From Hymenoscyphus infarciens (Eukaryota; Ascomycota; Leotiomycetes; Helotiales; Helotiaceae), in contig LLCB01000215.1 of assembly GCA_001414345.1 (NCBI GenBank), positions 40,259 through 104,258 on the forward strand: a stretch of 64,000 nt of DNA, given 5' to 3'. Both the position numbers and the translations under genes were made by a program. The notes below the pieces were generated by a model. It did not search any database, was not told the DNA's origin, and worked only from the letters and a program-made list of their open reading frames with translations. Below, one piece after another: positions 37,731 through 49,299 of this stretch; position 1 is the stretch's first letter; each line of letters begins with the position of its first letter.

Positions 37731-38114
37731 ATGTCCAAATTCAAAACACCACAACATCTGTTCTCCTACCCAAATTCCACCCCGCCTTACACACAAGATC
37801 CAACACCCACACCAAGGTCCCAATTCGAAACGCTCAACAGCAAAACCCTTGTTGGATCCAGACAAATTTCCAGCGAGGGAACCCAGTTTTAATTCCACCC
37901 TTCAACTCAAAAGGCACTTGTCTATAACATGCTCCAACGCCAGGAGGAGGTTCTTCATGCGCAGCTACGCGAGGGAAGGGACAAAAAAAAGTATGGCGTC
38001 AATAAAAAAGGGGTCCAGTGGCACAGGCTCGTTATCAATAGTGCACGGCTAAGATCAATTCTCTCCCCCAGCAAAAGTTTACAATCCGTCTCTCGGCAAC
38101 CCCCCATACTGTAG
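37731..38114 (+). pseudogene. Damaged hypothetical gene 3, one in-frame TAA
   Basis: From ATG 37731 (MSKFKTPQ..) the frame is open for 53 codons to TAA at 37890-37892, then open again for 73 codons to TAG at 38112-38114. Both halves keep protein-like composition: a Pro/Thr/Ser-rich first half, then a Gln/Glu/Lys-rich, helix-prone second half. TTTTAATTC could derive from TTTCAATTC by one RIP-type C-to-T change. The full frame is 127 codons. No domain was recognised. An overlapping frame at 37687-38052 is also open, but it begins upstream of the likely transcription start and lacks composition support. Confidence 0.5.
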
Positions 38115-38284
38115 GCCCTCGACATCAGCCTCTCAGGCCTCGTTCTTTGTATACTTGTTAAGTTGGAACTTTTTTACCTAGATGCAAGAGGAGTTGAATG
38201 AAAAGAACTACACTAACGGAGTTTCTTTTTCATTATATTAGGTTAATATATTTACTGTATTAAAGTCTTCACAATTTCTTTATA
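38115..38284. other. Intergenic, no gene seen
   Basis: Short balanced region between damaged gene 3 and the doubtful minus-strand coding below. Confidence 0.5.
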
Positions 38285-39077
38285 CTGAACAGTCTACGGT
38301 GGCGAAGAATGGGCCAGACACCTCCGGTAATCTTTCAATAGCTTCCCATAGCCTCTCTTTTGCATCAGTTCCCACTACTCGTGTGTCACCGGCACTTGAT
38401 TGTGGCTCGGAAGGTATGCCTTGGAGCCGACTTCTTGGATTCAGCAGTAGCACAGCTATGCAGTGTTACCCAACTTGTCATACGTTGCCCATTGCTCGGA
38501 CAATTAGGCATCATGAGTGTCGACGTGGCAAGGATGGATTCAGCTTCAAAATAGCTGCAGCAATAGTATCGATGATACTGGGGTGAGTAGCAAGTTTGTG
38601 ATACCTGGTTCGCTTGAGCAATCGGGGCGAAAGTCTAATTGGATTTTTTCTAGTACAGGTAACTCAACCTTGAGCTATCTTCTGTATATCTCGTACCTTG
38701 CTCTTCGTCGACTGGTTCGTTTGGGTTAGTCAAAAGACAAATTCTTCAAAACCTGCTCCACGTTTTGGGTAGTAGTTTTCATAGCAATAATTCGCCCGAA
38801 GCGGACCGAAAAGAACCTCATCGGCCCCTTTGGAGGGGGGAAATTTGCCTTGGATTCTGCTTTGGATTCAACAGCGCAGGCAGGTTACAAGATAAAATCC
38901 TTCCTCGGCCGGACCAATAGCCGCCACCATATCTCCAAGGCAAAACGAGGCAATTCCAAACGTGACTTGATGACTTGTACCAAAAAAAGAAACGACGAGC
39001 TCCCCTGTCGAAATGTCGAAGGAACCACTCGGCTCGTTCCCATGCGGGCCGCCAGGAGTCACCATTCTATCATCCAA
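38285..39077 (-). pseudogene. Doubtful minus-strand coding remnants
   Basis: Two minus-strand stretches look protein-like. One is an ATG-started frame at 39077-38868 (69 aa, starting MDDRMVTPGGPHG). The other is an unstarted frame ending at a TAA near 38285 that contains RVVGTDAKERLWEAIERL. They are in different frames with stop-containing DNA between, and no convincing splice pair joins them. The plus strand also has a short frame over the same DNA (38299-38586), but it has no ATG. It may be a decayed gene or chance. Confidence 0.22.
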
Positions 39078-39080
39078 TTA

Positions 39081-39882
39081 TGAAGCAGTAGCTGATGCAT
39101 CCAGTCCCCGCTGGTTCCGGGTTTCTAGGAGATTTAGAGTAAGAATCTCAGATTTGAGGCAATAATGAAAAACTCTCTAGACTCATTCAGGAAATTGATA
39201 GAATTTTTCCAAAATTGCGGAGGAATCAGTTAGTTTAGATATCCATGGAGCTGGAAGAAGTATCAGTAGTTAGTGCTTGCTGCTTTTATTCCAAGGCTTT
39301 CGCGGCAGTTTAGTGCTTGAGTATCCTTCCCCATCTCCCGTCACTAGCTCACGCACTCGCTGCACTTCTTAACCCCATAAGACAAGACGACCTGCGTGGA
39401 CCCGTTGTTACCTACAACCCTCGAGCGTCATTTGCATTGCCTGTTTCTGCTTCAATCTCTCATCTACATGTCTTGCTCTTGCTCTCGTCTTCCTCTCACG
39501 AATTTCCTGTTGCTAACGAGCAGAGCGTCCGGTCGATAGGTAGGAAATCCTCGAGGCTCGTCCTGCGCTGCCGTTTTCTGCCTGGAGAGAGACTCAATCG
39601 CGCGACAGAACTGCAACTCCACGGAACCTTTTCGATTGCGACGCGTTTTGAGAATCATCGTATCCTCTTCCTCACATATGCCAATCTAGAGCACCCTGCG
39701 ATCGCGATTTTCCCGCCGTCAGCCAGGAGTTCAATGTGCACCGAACCGTGGAGAAAGATCTAGGACGATAGCCGCCCGCTTTGCGACCCTCGACCCAACC
39801 CAGCTCTGAATGCGACGGGCCACAACTTCTTCAAGTCTTGTCCTTCAACCTCCACCCCTTCCTTCACTTCCCCGTCGGACTC
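39081..39882. other. Upstream region and likely 5' leader of the 39883 gene
   Basis: Pyrimidine-rich, balanced DNA. Frames open through 39317-39763 lack an ATG context and are read as leader. No other gene seen. Confidence 0.5.
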
Positions 39883-42800
39883 ATGGCTGCTCGGTCGTCA
39901 GTTCCTACCATCCCCAACACTCCGCCCTCGAACCGTCAATCGCACCATGACATCGATATCGAAGGTCCGAAGCTTCCAAAAGGCGGCTGCAACTACACCT
40001 ACGTGAGTGTTTCGGGAGCGCCAAGGTGTGGATGTCGGAGATATTGGGATAAAGAATTGGGCTACGTGGACGGGAGAGGGCTGTTGAGCAAGTCGGGGGT
40101 GTGCATGTGCGAACATCATGCTTGCTTTCATGACGAGGAGCCCGAGGGAAGTCGCAATGACAAGATTCAAACAGAGATACCCAGCCATCCGGCGCGCTCG
40201 ACTACTCCCAGGCAATCACACTCGCTAGGAATTCCCGGAGGACCTTCAATTCCACCAGAGGAACCCGCCCCGAGAGCTATGCGCGATACTTCTCTCCCGG
40301 AAACACTCCAATGGAGTCGTCTCATCCATTCTGGCTCGCCCGAGGCTCTACCCGCCATCCCATCTCAATGTTTGCTCCCTTCGGACAATGGCTCTTGGAG
40401 TTCTGACAGTCAATCCAGATATCACCTCCCCTTTGGCGGAAGAGGACTGGACACTCTCAACCATATCCCAAGGCGGGCATTAGGTGAGATTCTGGAACCC
40501 AAGACAGTCCAACCGCTGGCTGAGAACACACGGGTGATTGAGACTACACGACCAATGCAGGTCTACCAGGATGCCAATGGAAACGTTGGATTGCAGAGTA
40601 CTACTCAAGTCGCGACTCCAAGCGTGAGTCACTCACAGGACCACGAGGATGCCGAATATGGTAAAAACATTGCGAAAGTCCAAGAAACACTCGAGGAACT
40701 CTCGTACGGCAACATCCAAGCGGCCATATCCGTCAGCTCGGGTACCAAAGAAGGCTCTATTCCTAATACTCAGGTCGTTATGAAACAAGCGGATTCATCT
40801 CGTAAAGCAGATCAGTCTACTGCCACTCGCGACCAGGAATTAATTGATAGGCTCCGCAGCATTATGGTTCGAATGGCCAAGTTCCCCTATGCAGTGGAAA
40901 ATCACGAGAAACGGCTGGATTCCTTAGAGCACGCCTCTTTCACTCACTCTGCCTTGGAAGGACTCCACGAGGACCACAGGGATATGGACGTCCGAATTAT
41001 CGAGCTAGAGGCTAGAATCCAGGATATTGAAAACGCACAGGGTAACCAGGAGACGAGTAGTGTGGCTAGCAGCCATGATGTGGCGTGTTCCATTGATTCC
41101 AAGGTATCATCCTCCCTCGAGGCCGTCCATAAGGTTGACCTTGCTCGTTTTGAGTCACTGGAGGCACAAGTGGCCGAACTTCTCTCATTGGGACCGCCAA
41201 CTCATACTCGTCCCTGGGAGGTTGAGGTTGTGTTTCTGCCCTTTGGATTTGACTTGAAGGGGGTGTGGCGTTCGGATTATAACATGAGTCAACGCTCAAG
41301 AGGGGATAGTTTTGTTGAGACTCAGACCCAAAACCAGTCCATGGCTGCTGCTCAAGCTTTACTTGCTACTCGTGACCAAAGCTCGGCCTGGGAACGTTCT
41401 GGTGAGTTCATTCCTTTTGACCTTCATTCTGATTCTTCCAGGGCAATTCAGACAATTTACTCGAGCATTTGAGATTATATTGCTCTTGGGATTTCGCAGA
41501 ACCTATTCCTTTTATTTCGGATAATGCAATATATTTCTCTTGAGGATTAGGATAATTTCGATTATTCAAGCTCTTAACAGGGATACATTATATTATTCTA
41601 GGGATCTACCGTTGATCCTTCAAACGATATAATATGTCACTACACAACTTGGGATTTCTGCCTGATTGCTCTAGCCTTCTAGACAATCGATATCATTATA
41701 CTAGGAGCTTGGAACTATTGAATCTTTGCTCTAATGCTACATTGCTGTGCCTTGAAAACTTAGCTGACTCCAAAATGTGGGAACAGGTTCCGAATTTGAA
41801 GACCAGGAAGAAGTTTCTTGGCTGAACGCGAAGGCATGTGGGCGTGGCACGAGAATCGACGAACGACTTCGTAGTCGTGGTCTTGTGAAGCGGATCCAAG
41901 TCTGTGGACCAGATGCTATAGATGTCCAAGCGGCCATCATGACTGCGTTTGGTGACGTCCCGGATTTACTCGTAGAAGACCCGTACACACAACACAAAGA
42001 CAACGAAAAGAATTCAATTCCCAAGTCTTTGACTAAATACCTTGGTCTTCAAGCTTCTTGGATTCCGCTTAGGAAGCTGCACAAAAACTCGTCGCTTCGA
42101 TTTCTTAGCACCTCCGAGATGGTCACGCCTACTTTGTGGGCTGTTCAGTTTCTTTCTTCGGGCGTTGCTATGAGGACATCAGGGCTTAGACGACTCTATG
42201 TAACCCATAGAGACAGTTATATCCAACAACACGGCGATACTTCAGATTGGACTTGGCATAAGCTACGACAATTACCCCGCGTTTATCCAGATCAAACAGA
42301 GCAATCCGGGTCTGGTCTCATACCAGAAGGTGATGCAGAAGAGCCATGCTGGGAATTTGATGAACGACTCGACCCTCCTCCCATGGATGTTAACATGTCT
42401 TTTGAATCACAAGTTTCATCTTTAAGCATTCGCTCACTTGGATATGAAGAGCCACCCGTCTCGCAATCCGATCACTTCTCCTCCGCTCCACTGTCTCCCA
42501 TCGCAACGAGCCTGACCTCGGTACCTCCGCCCTCTAGACGACCAGTTTCGCCATTAATAGAACGCCATCCTTTCAGACCGGTGCATATCCGTACAACCTC
42601 CATGCCATCCATGGTCCCGCTCAAATCTCCACCACAACTCAGCAAACGCCGCCACGGCTCCTCAGAACAGGAACTTTCGTCTTCACCCAGCAGAGCTACT
42701 TCAACGTCTACTTCCAACCTAGCTCTCAAACGCCGTCGCATATCCAGATCCCCCAGTCGAGCGGGCAATACACCGCGCTGGAGTGTTGGACCTCCTAGTC

Positions 42801-43300
42801 CGTATGTCGTTATGGATGAAACGACCAGCAAGCGGGCGACTACTCCCTTTGCGTATGCCACGCCGCATAGTAATGCGCCTTATGTGGATACGAGACCTAG
42901 GGACGGGGCGGAGATTGAGATTTTTGAGGATAGCGATGAGGAAGAAGAGGACTTTGGGAGCGTGACTAATGATTTTTTTGATGGGGAGAGTGGCGGGGAG
43001 CAGAAAGCTCTCAGCGATTATGATGGATCTTCGGATTCTGGGGATGGGCGGGGGCAGCGGGATGATGAGGAGTGGCAGGGTGTTGACGATGTAGCGGGGG
43101 AAGATGGGAGGAGTTTTGGACCGGGTCTTGTGGAGAGGGTTGTGGCTGTTGATGACGAGGATGAGGATGCGATGAGTCAGGGGAGCGAGGGGAGTAGTAC
43201 GCCCTCCGAATACCCCAGCACTCAACCAAAGATCTTTGCGAGTCAGAGGGCCAGGGCGGGGTTTGAGATCCATGTTGATGATGAAGAAGAGGAGGATTGA
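39883..43300 (+). CDS. Large conserved-type fungal protein of unknown function
   Basis: Two exons, 39883-41401 and 41787-43300, join in phase to 1010 aa. The donor is GGTGAGT, the acceptor GGAACAG. The ATG at 39883 is the first in a frame that is open from 39781 without an ATG. Residues 36-83 form a Cys/His cluster (C36, C49, C51, C74, C76, H78, H79, C81, H83) that could bind zinc. Residues about 320-390 are helix-prone and probably coiled coil. A WEVEVVFLPFG segment precedes the intron. Exon 2 carries a folded-looking part (TPTLWAVQFLSSGVAMR, then WTWHKLRQLPRVYP), then a long Ser/Pro-rich region with basic clusters (KRRRISRSPSR) and a very acidic tail ending DDEEEED. The intron of 385 bp is long for this genome and starts with a 40 bp GT..AG unit, so a small exon may be hidden in it. 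A nuclear or chromatin role is only a guess from composition. Confidence 0.85.
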
Positions 43301-43560
43301 TTACGATTTGACGAATAGGGAAGGGTGGAATGTATTATGGACTTGAGGTTTTTATTTTACGCACATGAGTTTTTTCTCCGATATACCAGTGTTGGCAAGC
43401 GTTGGCGTTGGAGTTGGGTATTTTCATCTGGGGTTTCTTGTTTACTTTCTCGGAATTGATAGATAAGAGAGAAGGGAAATAAATTGCTAGGATTGAGAGT
43501 TGACTCTCCACTTTGAAGAATAAAGACTTCATAATATATACTTTCATTTTTACATATACT
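43301..43560. other. 3' flank of the 39883 gene
   Basis: Balanced DNA falling to AT-rich. Probable 3' untranslated region; no gene. Confidence 0.5.
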
Positions 43561-43959
43561 ATTTTTCAGAAAAAAACGAAATTTTCACCTATCTAGTAAA
43601 AAGTTCGAGTGAGTAAATAAGCTTTAGAAGCTTTCCTTACTCTCTTTTATACTCGCTTATATATTATAAAATAAAAGTAGTACTCTAGTAACTTAATTTT
43701 TTTTATTTTAAAACTTTTACTAGTTTTAGAATAAATTAAGTAAACTTAATAAAGTTATAGCTATATTTATATTACGTAAGAGTTAGTATTATTCTAAATA
43801 TATTATATCTTTATTCGAGAGTTTTAATTAACTTAATTAACTATATTAGATTATTAAGTTAAATAAATAGAGTTTTAAGTAAAAGAATTTTCTAATAGAT
43901 TCTAGTATTTACTAAGTTATAGAAACTTAACTCGATTAATCTATTTGTCTTAGAGCCTA

Positions 43960-44335
43960 TTTAGCTTATATAAATTATTTAAATATATATATAGATATTT
44001 AACGAGATATTCTAAATAGTAACCTCGTATAAGTTAGTCTATATTCTTAATTATTTCTTAATATATTAAGTAAACGTTTAGCTCGTAGTATATATTCTTA
44101 TATATAGTATAGATAGATGTCTTAATAGTAGTAAGAAAACATATATATATATAAAGTTTTAAAGATTTATATCTCTAGAGATATAAATCTTTTTTTAGTA
44201 GTATATATTCTAATTATATATATACTAAGATATACGAGGTTAAACGAGGGATTTATATTACTTTTAAATATATATACTAAATACTAGTATATATATAGAA
44301 TTAGTAGATATATATATATATATATATTAACTTCT
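43960..44335 (+). repeat. Dispersed repeat family R1, copy 2
   Basis: Aligns by eye with 586-958, ending in a (TA)n run. Keeps more CpG (AACGAGATAT, AACCTCG) than copy 1, so it is less mutated. Confidence 0.65.
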
Positions 44336-44654
44336 AATTTTTAGTAATTATATTCTAGATATATACGAGCTAAATAGGCTCTTAAGAAAGTTAAATAATT
44401 TAGTTGAAGACTTAAACTTTCTTAAAAAGTTATTTCTTAGTATACTATTAATTTCTAAGAACTTTATTTAATTATTTATAATATCTTAGCTTTATTAAGT
44501 AATATAGTTAGATAAAGAGTCTTCTACTCAAAAGTAGGCTCTTAGTCTATTTGAAATATAATTTATAATTATATTTATCTTAGTTTAGTAGAAAAATAAA
44601 ATAAAATAGATAAGTTTTAAAAGTCTAATTAGCTCGTATATATTAGTTCTTTTT

Positions 44655-44815
44655 TAATATATCTACTACTAAAAATAATAAGATAATATAATATATATAT
44701 AAATATATAAGATAATCGCTAGTATATATTATAATATATCTACTACTAAAAATAATAAGATAATATATAATATAGATATATATATAAGATAATCGATAGT
44801 ATAAATTATAATATA
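44655..44815 (+). repeat. 77 bp direct duplication
   Basis: ATCTACTACTAAAAATAATA occurs at 44661 and again at 44738, followed in both by similar AT-rich sequence with ATAAGATAATCG. The period is 77 bp, with two units. Confidence 0.7.
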
Positions 44816-46907
44816 ATCTAACGTTTAGCTAGTAGAAATTATAGTATATACTTTTACTTATACTTCTTTTAAATAACTCTATTAAGATATATACTAGTAA
44901 ATTAAATAATATATATTCTTAATCTTTTAACTTTTAGCTTTTATATATATATATATATTCCTAGATAGCTACTAGTTCTACGACTATTAGCTAGCTATCT
45001 ACTAATATATATAGCGATATATATATATTAAGCTAAATAGTAATTTAAATAAAAAAGCTATAATATAATTAAAAATATAAGAGTATATTTAAACGATACA
45101 TAGATATATAAATCTTATATAGTTATAATTAATTATATAAATACTAAATAGACTCTAAGATACGATATTTTCTAAATTATAATATAATAGAATAAAATAA
45201 TTTAATCTATAAACTTCTAAGTTAGATATATTTCTTCTACTCTTCTTATAATTCTATCTTCTAGAATTAACTTAAGTAGTATACTTAAAACTAGTATTCT
45301 TCTTATTTATTAACTCTAACTAATTATTATTCTCTATAATTCTAGTAATCTTCTCTACTCTCTCTCTATTACTCTTTATATATAGCGCTCTATACTCTAA
45401 AATAAAAAGATAACTACTACGTATAAATAATTATTACTACTATTCTATTTATAGACGTAGATACTTAATAAGTAAGAAAAGTCTAGAGCTTAATAATATT
45501 TCCTATTATTTACGTAATATAAAACTAAGTAAAAAAGAAGACTTTCTTTATATAATCTATAATACTAGCTTAGTAGATAGTAACGAGTATAGTAAAAACT
45601 TATAAGTATAGAATTTATATTTTTAAGCTTCTAAGTTTATAACTAGCGATCTAATAATATAATTAATTCGTTAAACTATTATTATAAGCTATTATTATTA
45701 TCTATTGTAATCTATTATTCTATTATATTACGAAGTAAATCTCTCTCTTATATAAAGTAAAAGCAAATCTAAGATATATCTATAAGTAAAAAAAGAGAGA
45801 GTATTTTTATATTATCTCTTGAAATATTATATCTATTAGTTTAACTAATTAATAAAAACTAAACTTAAGAACTAAAAAAAAGTCTTATATTCTATTTTAA
45901 ACTCTCTTATAGAGAAATTAATAGATCTATATTTCGTTCTTAGTAAATAAAAAATAGTAAATTATCGAAAGAGCTTATACTAGCGTTAGAGCTAGAGATA
46001 AGAAGAAGACTTCTAGTAGTAGAGGCTAAATCTATACGTAGATTAGATTCGATTAACTAAGTCTTCTATAATAATTTCTTAAAACGTCTAAGTCTACGTT
46101 TCTTACTAAAGTAATTAATATTCAAATCTATATTAGTATCGAGATTCTAGAGAATACGTTTAAGTAGAGTCTAAAATAGAGTAAGTATACTAGTTTAAGA
46201 ATAGTAAGTTTTTATTTATAATACGAGAAATTAAAACTATATAAGAAGTTAAGCTATAGAAAATATCTTTCTATATTATAGTAGTATTCGATATAGGTTA
46301 CTATCTCTTAGCTATAGAGTTCTAGGTCTTAATTATACTCTATATTTATATTTATATCTTCTATTATATAGAAGAAAACCGGCTCTTTAACTCGTTTCTA
46401 GCTAGTAGTTACTTTATATAACTTTAATTTAAATAGGCTTTTAGTATTAAATCTATATATAATTTATATCTATTTAGATAGAGTCGTTAGTAGTAGATTA
46501 AAATATCGAAGATATATCTTTTCTATTATATAGATATCTAGTTAGTTCTATAAAGCTTTTATAATCTAATAGACTTTATATTAATATTAGCGTTTCTTTA
46601 TATTTTTCCGCGAACTATTCTATCTATCTAGATTTTCTTACTTATACTATTTAAGGCTTTTAATAGAAGATAGAGTTATTAATTATAATATATTAATAAC
46701 CGCGGATACTAATAATACTCTTATATAGTAACGTATTTTATAAGATAGTCGATTTTAGAATAAAGAAAAAAGTAAGTAATATATTAGTAATCTCGTATTT
46801 TCTCTAGAAGCTTCTATATATATTTAATTAAGAGGTCTATTTTAATAGTATAGTAGAAGGCTAAAGACTAGCGACTAGATTTCGAGATACTAAGAATTCC
46901 GCCTAGT

Positions 46908-46995
46908 ATTATTAACTATATTAACTATTAACTATTAACTATTAACTATTAACTATTAACTATTAACTGTTAACCGTTGACTATTAAACGTTAAC
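46908..46995 (+). repeat. Heptamer tandem repeat (TTAACTA)n
   Basis: About ten consecutive copies of a 7 bp unit TTAACTA. The last ones read GTTAACCGTTGAC and AAACGTTAAC, which may show a less mutated ancestral unit with C/G at RIP-sensitive places. Confidence 0.85.
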
Positions 46996-47553
46996 TAGGT
47001 ACTACTAGTCTTATAAGTTGTTATTAAATTCTAGTATCGATAATATCGATAGTATTAATAAGAAGTAAGAGTTAAGTAACGCGTCGGCTAGGTATTTTAG
47101 GTTATAAGAGTTTTTAGTTTACTAGCTACTATAGAGAGAAGGAATAGCTATTAACTATCTCGTTGTTTCTTTCTTAAGACTTAAGAGCGTTAATCGAGAG
47201 TTAATAGTACTATCTGTCTTTTATATACTTGAAAGTTGAAAATAACTAATATTAAACTATTATTTTAATACTTTAGAATATTACTATACTTACTATACTT
47301 ACTATATATATTTACTAATAGCTATTAAGAGAATAAAGTAATTAAGAAAAGCTTACTCTTTAGGAAAATATAAGACTATTAATACTCTTCTAAAGTATTA
47401 AGCTTTTGAAAGTCTTACTTAGAACTTTATCACGCTTATATAAAATACTACTATTAGTAGAAATATCTATAGCGCTTAAGATTTCCTCGTCTAACTTATT
47501 CTATGTATTTCTAGTTAGATAGATAAGAAAGATATCACGTTTTATCACGTGCT

Positions 47554-47577
47554 TCTACTAAGCTCGAGCTTAGTAGA
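47554..47577. repeat. Perfect 24 bp palindrome
   Basis: Twelve-base arms centred on TCGA (arm TCTACTAAGCTC and its complement). It lies just after a TCACGTG motif and about 300 bp before the ORF-like stretch at 47860. Confidence 0.8.
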
Positions 47578-47859
47578 GTTATAGAGAGACGGGAGCGTTC
47601 TAGGCGTACTAGTATATAAGGCTTTATACTTAGCTTTTAACACTTAATTAATACTTTAATACTCTTTTATCTATTTAAACGTCTCTATCTTATACTCTAT
47701 ATATTACGTAATACTTTATAAATTATATATAGATTATTTTTAAACTCTTATAACTAGTTTATTACTCTTAGCTATAATAGCTAATAGCTCTTATAGAATC
47801 TCGTTGAAATAATTCTAGTTTCTACTTATTTTATCTTCTATAATAAGAGAAGAATAGGA

Positions 47860-48560
47860 AGTTTAAGAAGCTTATATTATACTAAAATAGATAGGCTAGT
47901 AAACTATAAAAGAATTACTAGACTTTAAAAGTTAAGTAGAATCAAAAAAGCAGATTTAGATTTTAAATATAAACCCGAGTATAGCTTATAAAAGAGAATC
48001 TTAGTAAAGATAAAAATTCGAAATTATATTAAAAATAGTAATAGACTAAGTATTTAAAGACCCTCGCTTAAGTCTTTCTTAGTTTAGAGACTTCGCTTAG
48101 TATAAACTATTAAGAATAACTTATAAGAAAAAAGAGTATAAAAAGATGTAAAAACTTACTAGAAAAGACTTAATAGTAAAGATTAATTTAATAGTATAAT
48201 TTCATAAATTTTAAAGATTTCTCGTAGTAGCAGCGTATATTCTAAGCCTAATAATCATAGGTTTACGTCTTAGAATATTCTTTTATAAAGTTGAATATAT
48301 CTTTATTTTAGGTTATATTATACCTCGTAGTAGAAATATTATATAAGAATTATTCAAAGAGTTAGATCGTTTTAAAATAATATTATAAGAGAGAAAAGAA
48401 GTTACTAAAACCTCTAGAGTTATATTAAAAGAGATAGATTCTAAGAAAACTATTTATTATAAGAAAAGAGTATAAATATTTAAAAGATAAGATAAATAAT
48501 AGAATTCTAAATAAAAAGAATATAAAAGAGAAAAAATATAATAAAAACGCTAATAAAATA
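47860..48560 (+). pseudogene. Degraded ORF, possibly retroelement gag
   Basis: With stops read through, the plus strand gives a coherent basic protein. It includes a FKDPRLSLSxFRDFAxYKLLRI-like string near 48050-48120 and KKMxKLTRKDL near 48140-48175. Single RIP-type stops interrupt it. No family could be named; a retroelement gag or an inactivated host gene are both possible. Confidence 0.35.
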
Positions 48561-49299
48561 ACTAGAAGTATAAAATAATAGAACTAACTTTTAACTTAGA
48601 TAGTTCTAGTTAATTAAAGTTATTACTCTTAATCTCTTAGTTAATTTCAAGTAGTATACTTAATTAGAAGTTTAAAATCTAAATCCTCTAGCTTATTAGT
48701 AGTTTTCAAAGTTTTAATAGTAGTAATTAGCTTTATAGCTAGTATACTAGTAGCACCTAGCTAGTTGTTTATCCTAGTCTAGATAGCGGTTAATTATATA
48801 GTCTTCTAACTAGTCTACGAATTATTAAGATTAGTTCTTAATTTCCTATTAATAAAAACCTTAGATCTAGCTTTCTAGCTAATCTTTATAATATTCGTAT
48901 TACCTCTAGTAATAGCCTAGTCTAGCTTAGTAAAAAAGGCGATAATCTAAGTATTATAATCCTTTATATATTAGCGACGGCTTCTAAATACTAGAAGGTA
49001 GCTTAAGTTTAGATAACTAGAACTATATTAACTCTCTAGTTATTAGGCTCGGATTAAGTTCCGGTTCTTAGATTAAAGATGTTTTTCTTAATACTATTAA
49101 GTTTAGCTTCTAAGTAAGCAAAGTCGAGGTTTATAGTTCTAGATAAAGTAGAGATAAGCTTATTAATTAGCTAACTTCCTAAGATACTAAGAGTACTATC
49201 TACTCTAAATATAGTTGTCGTCTACTATATTCTACCTTTAAAATACCTCTTAAGCTAAGTATAAGTAAACGTACTACTAATAGATATAAAGAACTAGTT

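Larger units (their letters stand above)
43561..49270. other. Second RIP-degraded AT block
   Basis: AT-rich, TpA-dominated, with stops in all frames. It holds repeat R1 copy 2, a 77 bp duplication, a heptamer array, a perfect palindrome and a degraded ORF-like stretch, listed separately. None of the LTR families from the left block was recognised here. Most of it remains unidentified. Confidence 0.75.

Noticed and set aside
39317..39763. 148-codon plus-strand ORF before the large gene
   Set aside because: Begins at a TTG, has no ATG in good context and no splice link; better read as upstream leader.
41777..42024. Minus-strand ORFs opposite the start of exon 2 (41696-42024)
   Set aside because: They mirror the well-supported coding exon on the plus strand.
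42472..43273. Minus-strand ORFs of 129 and 184 codons
   Set aside because: Shadows of the Ser/Pro- and acidic-rich end of the 39883 gene; composition is explained by the complement of GAN codons.
46908..46995. Interstitial telomere repeat
   Set aside because: The unit TTAACTA is 7 bp and cannot be derived from TTAGGG by transitions alone.
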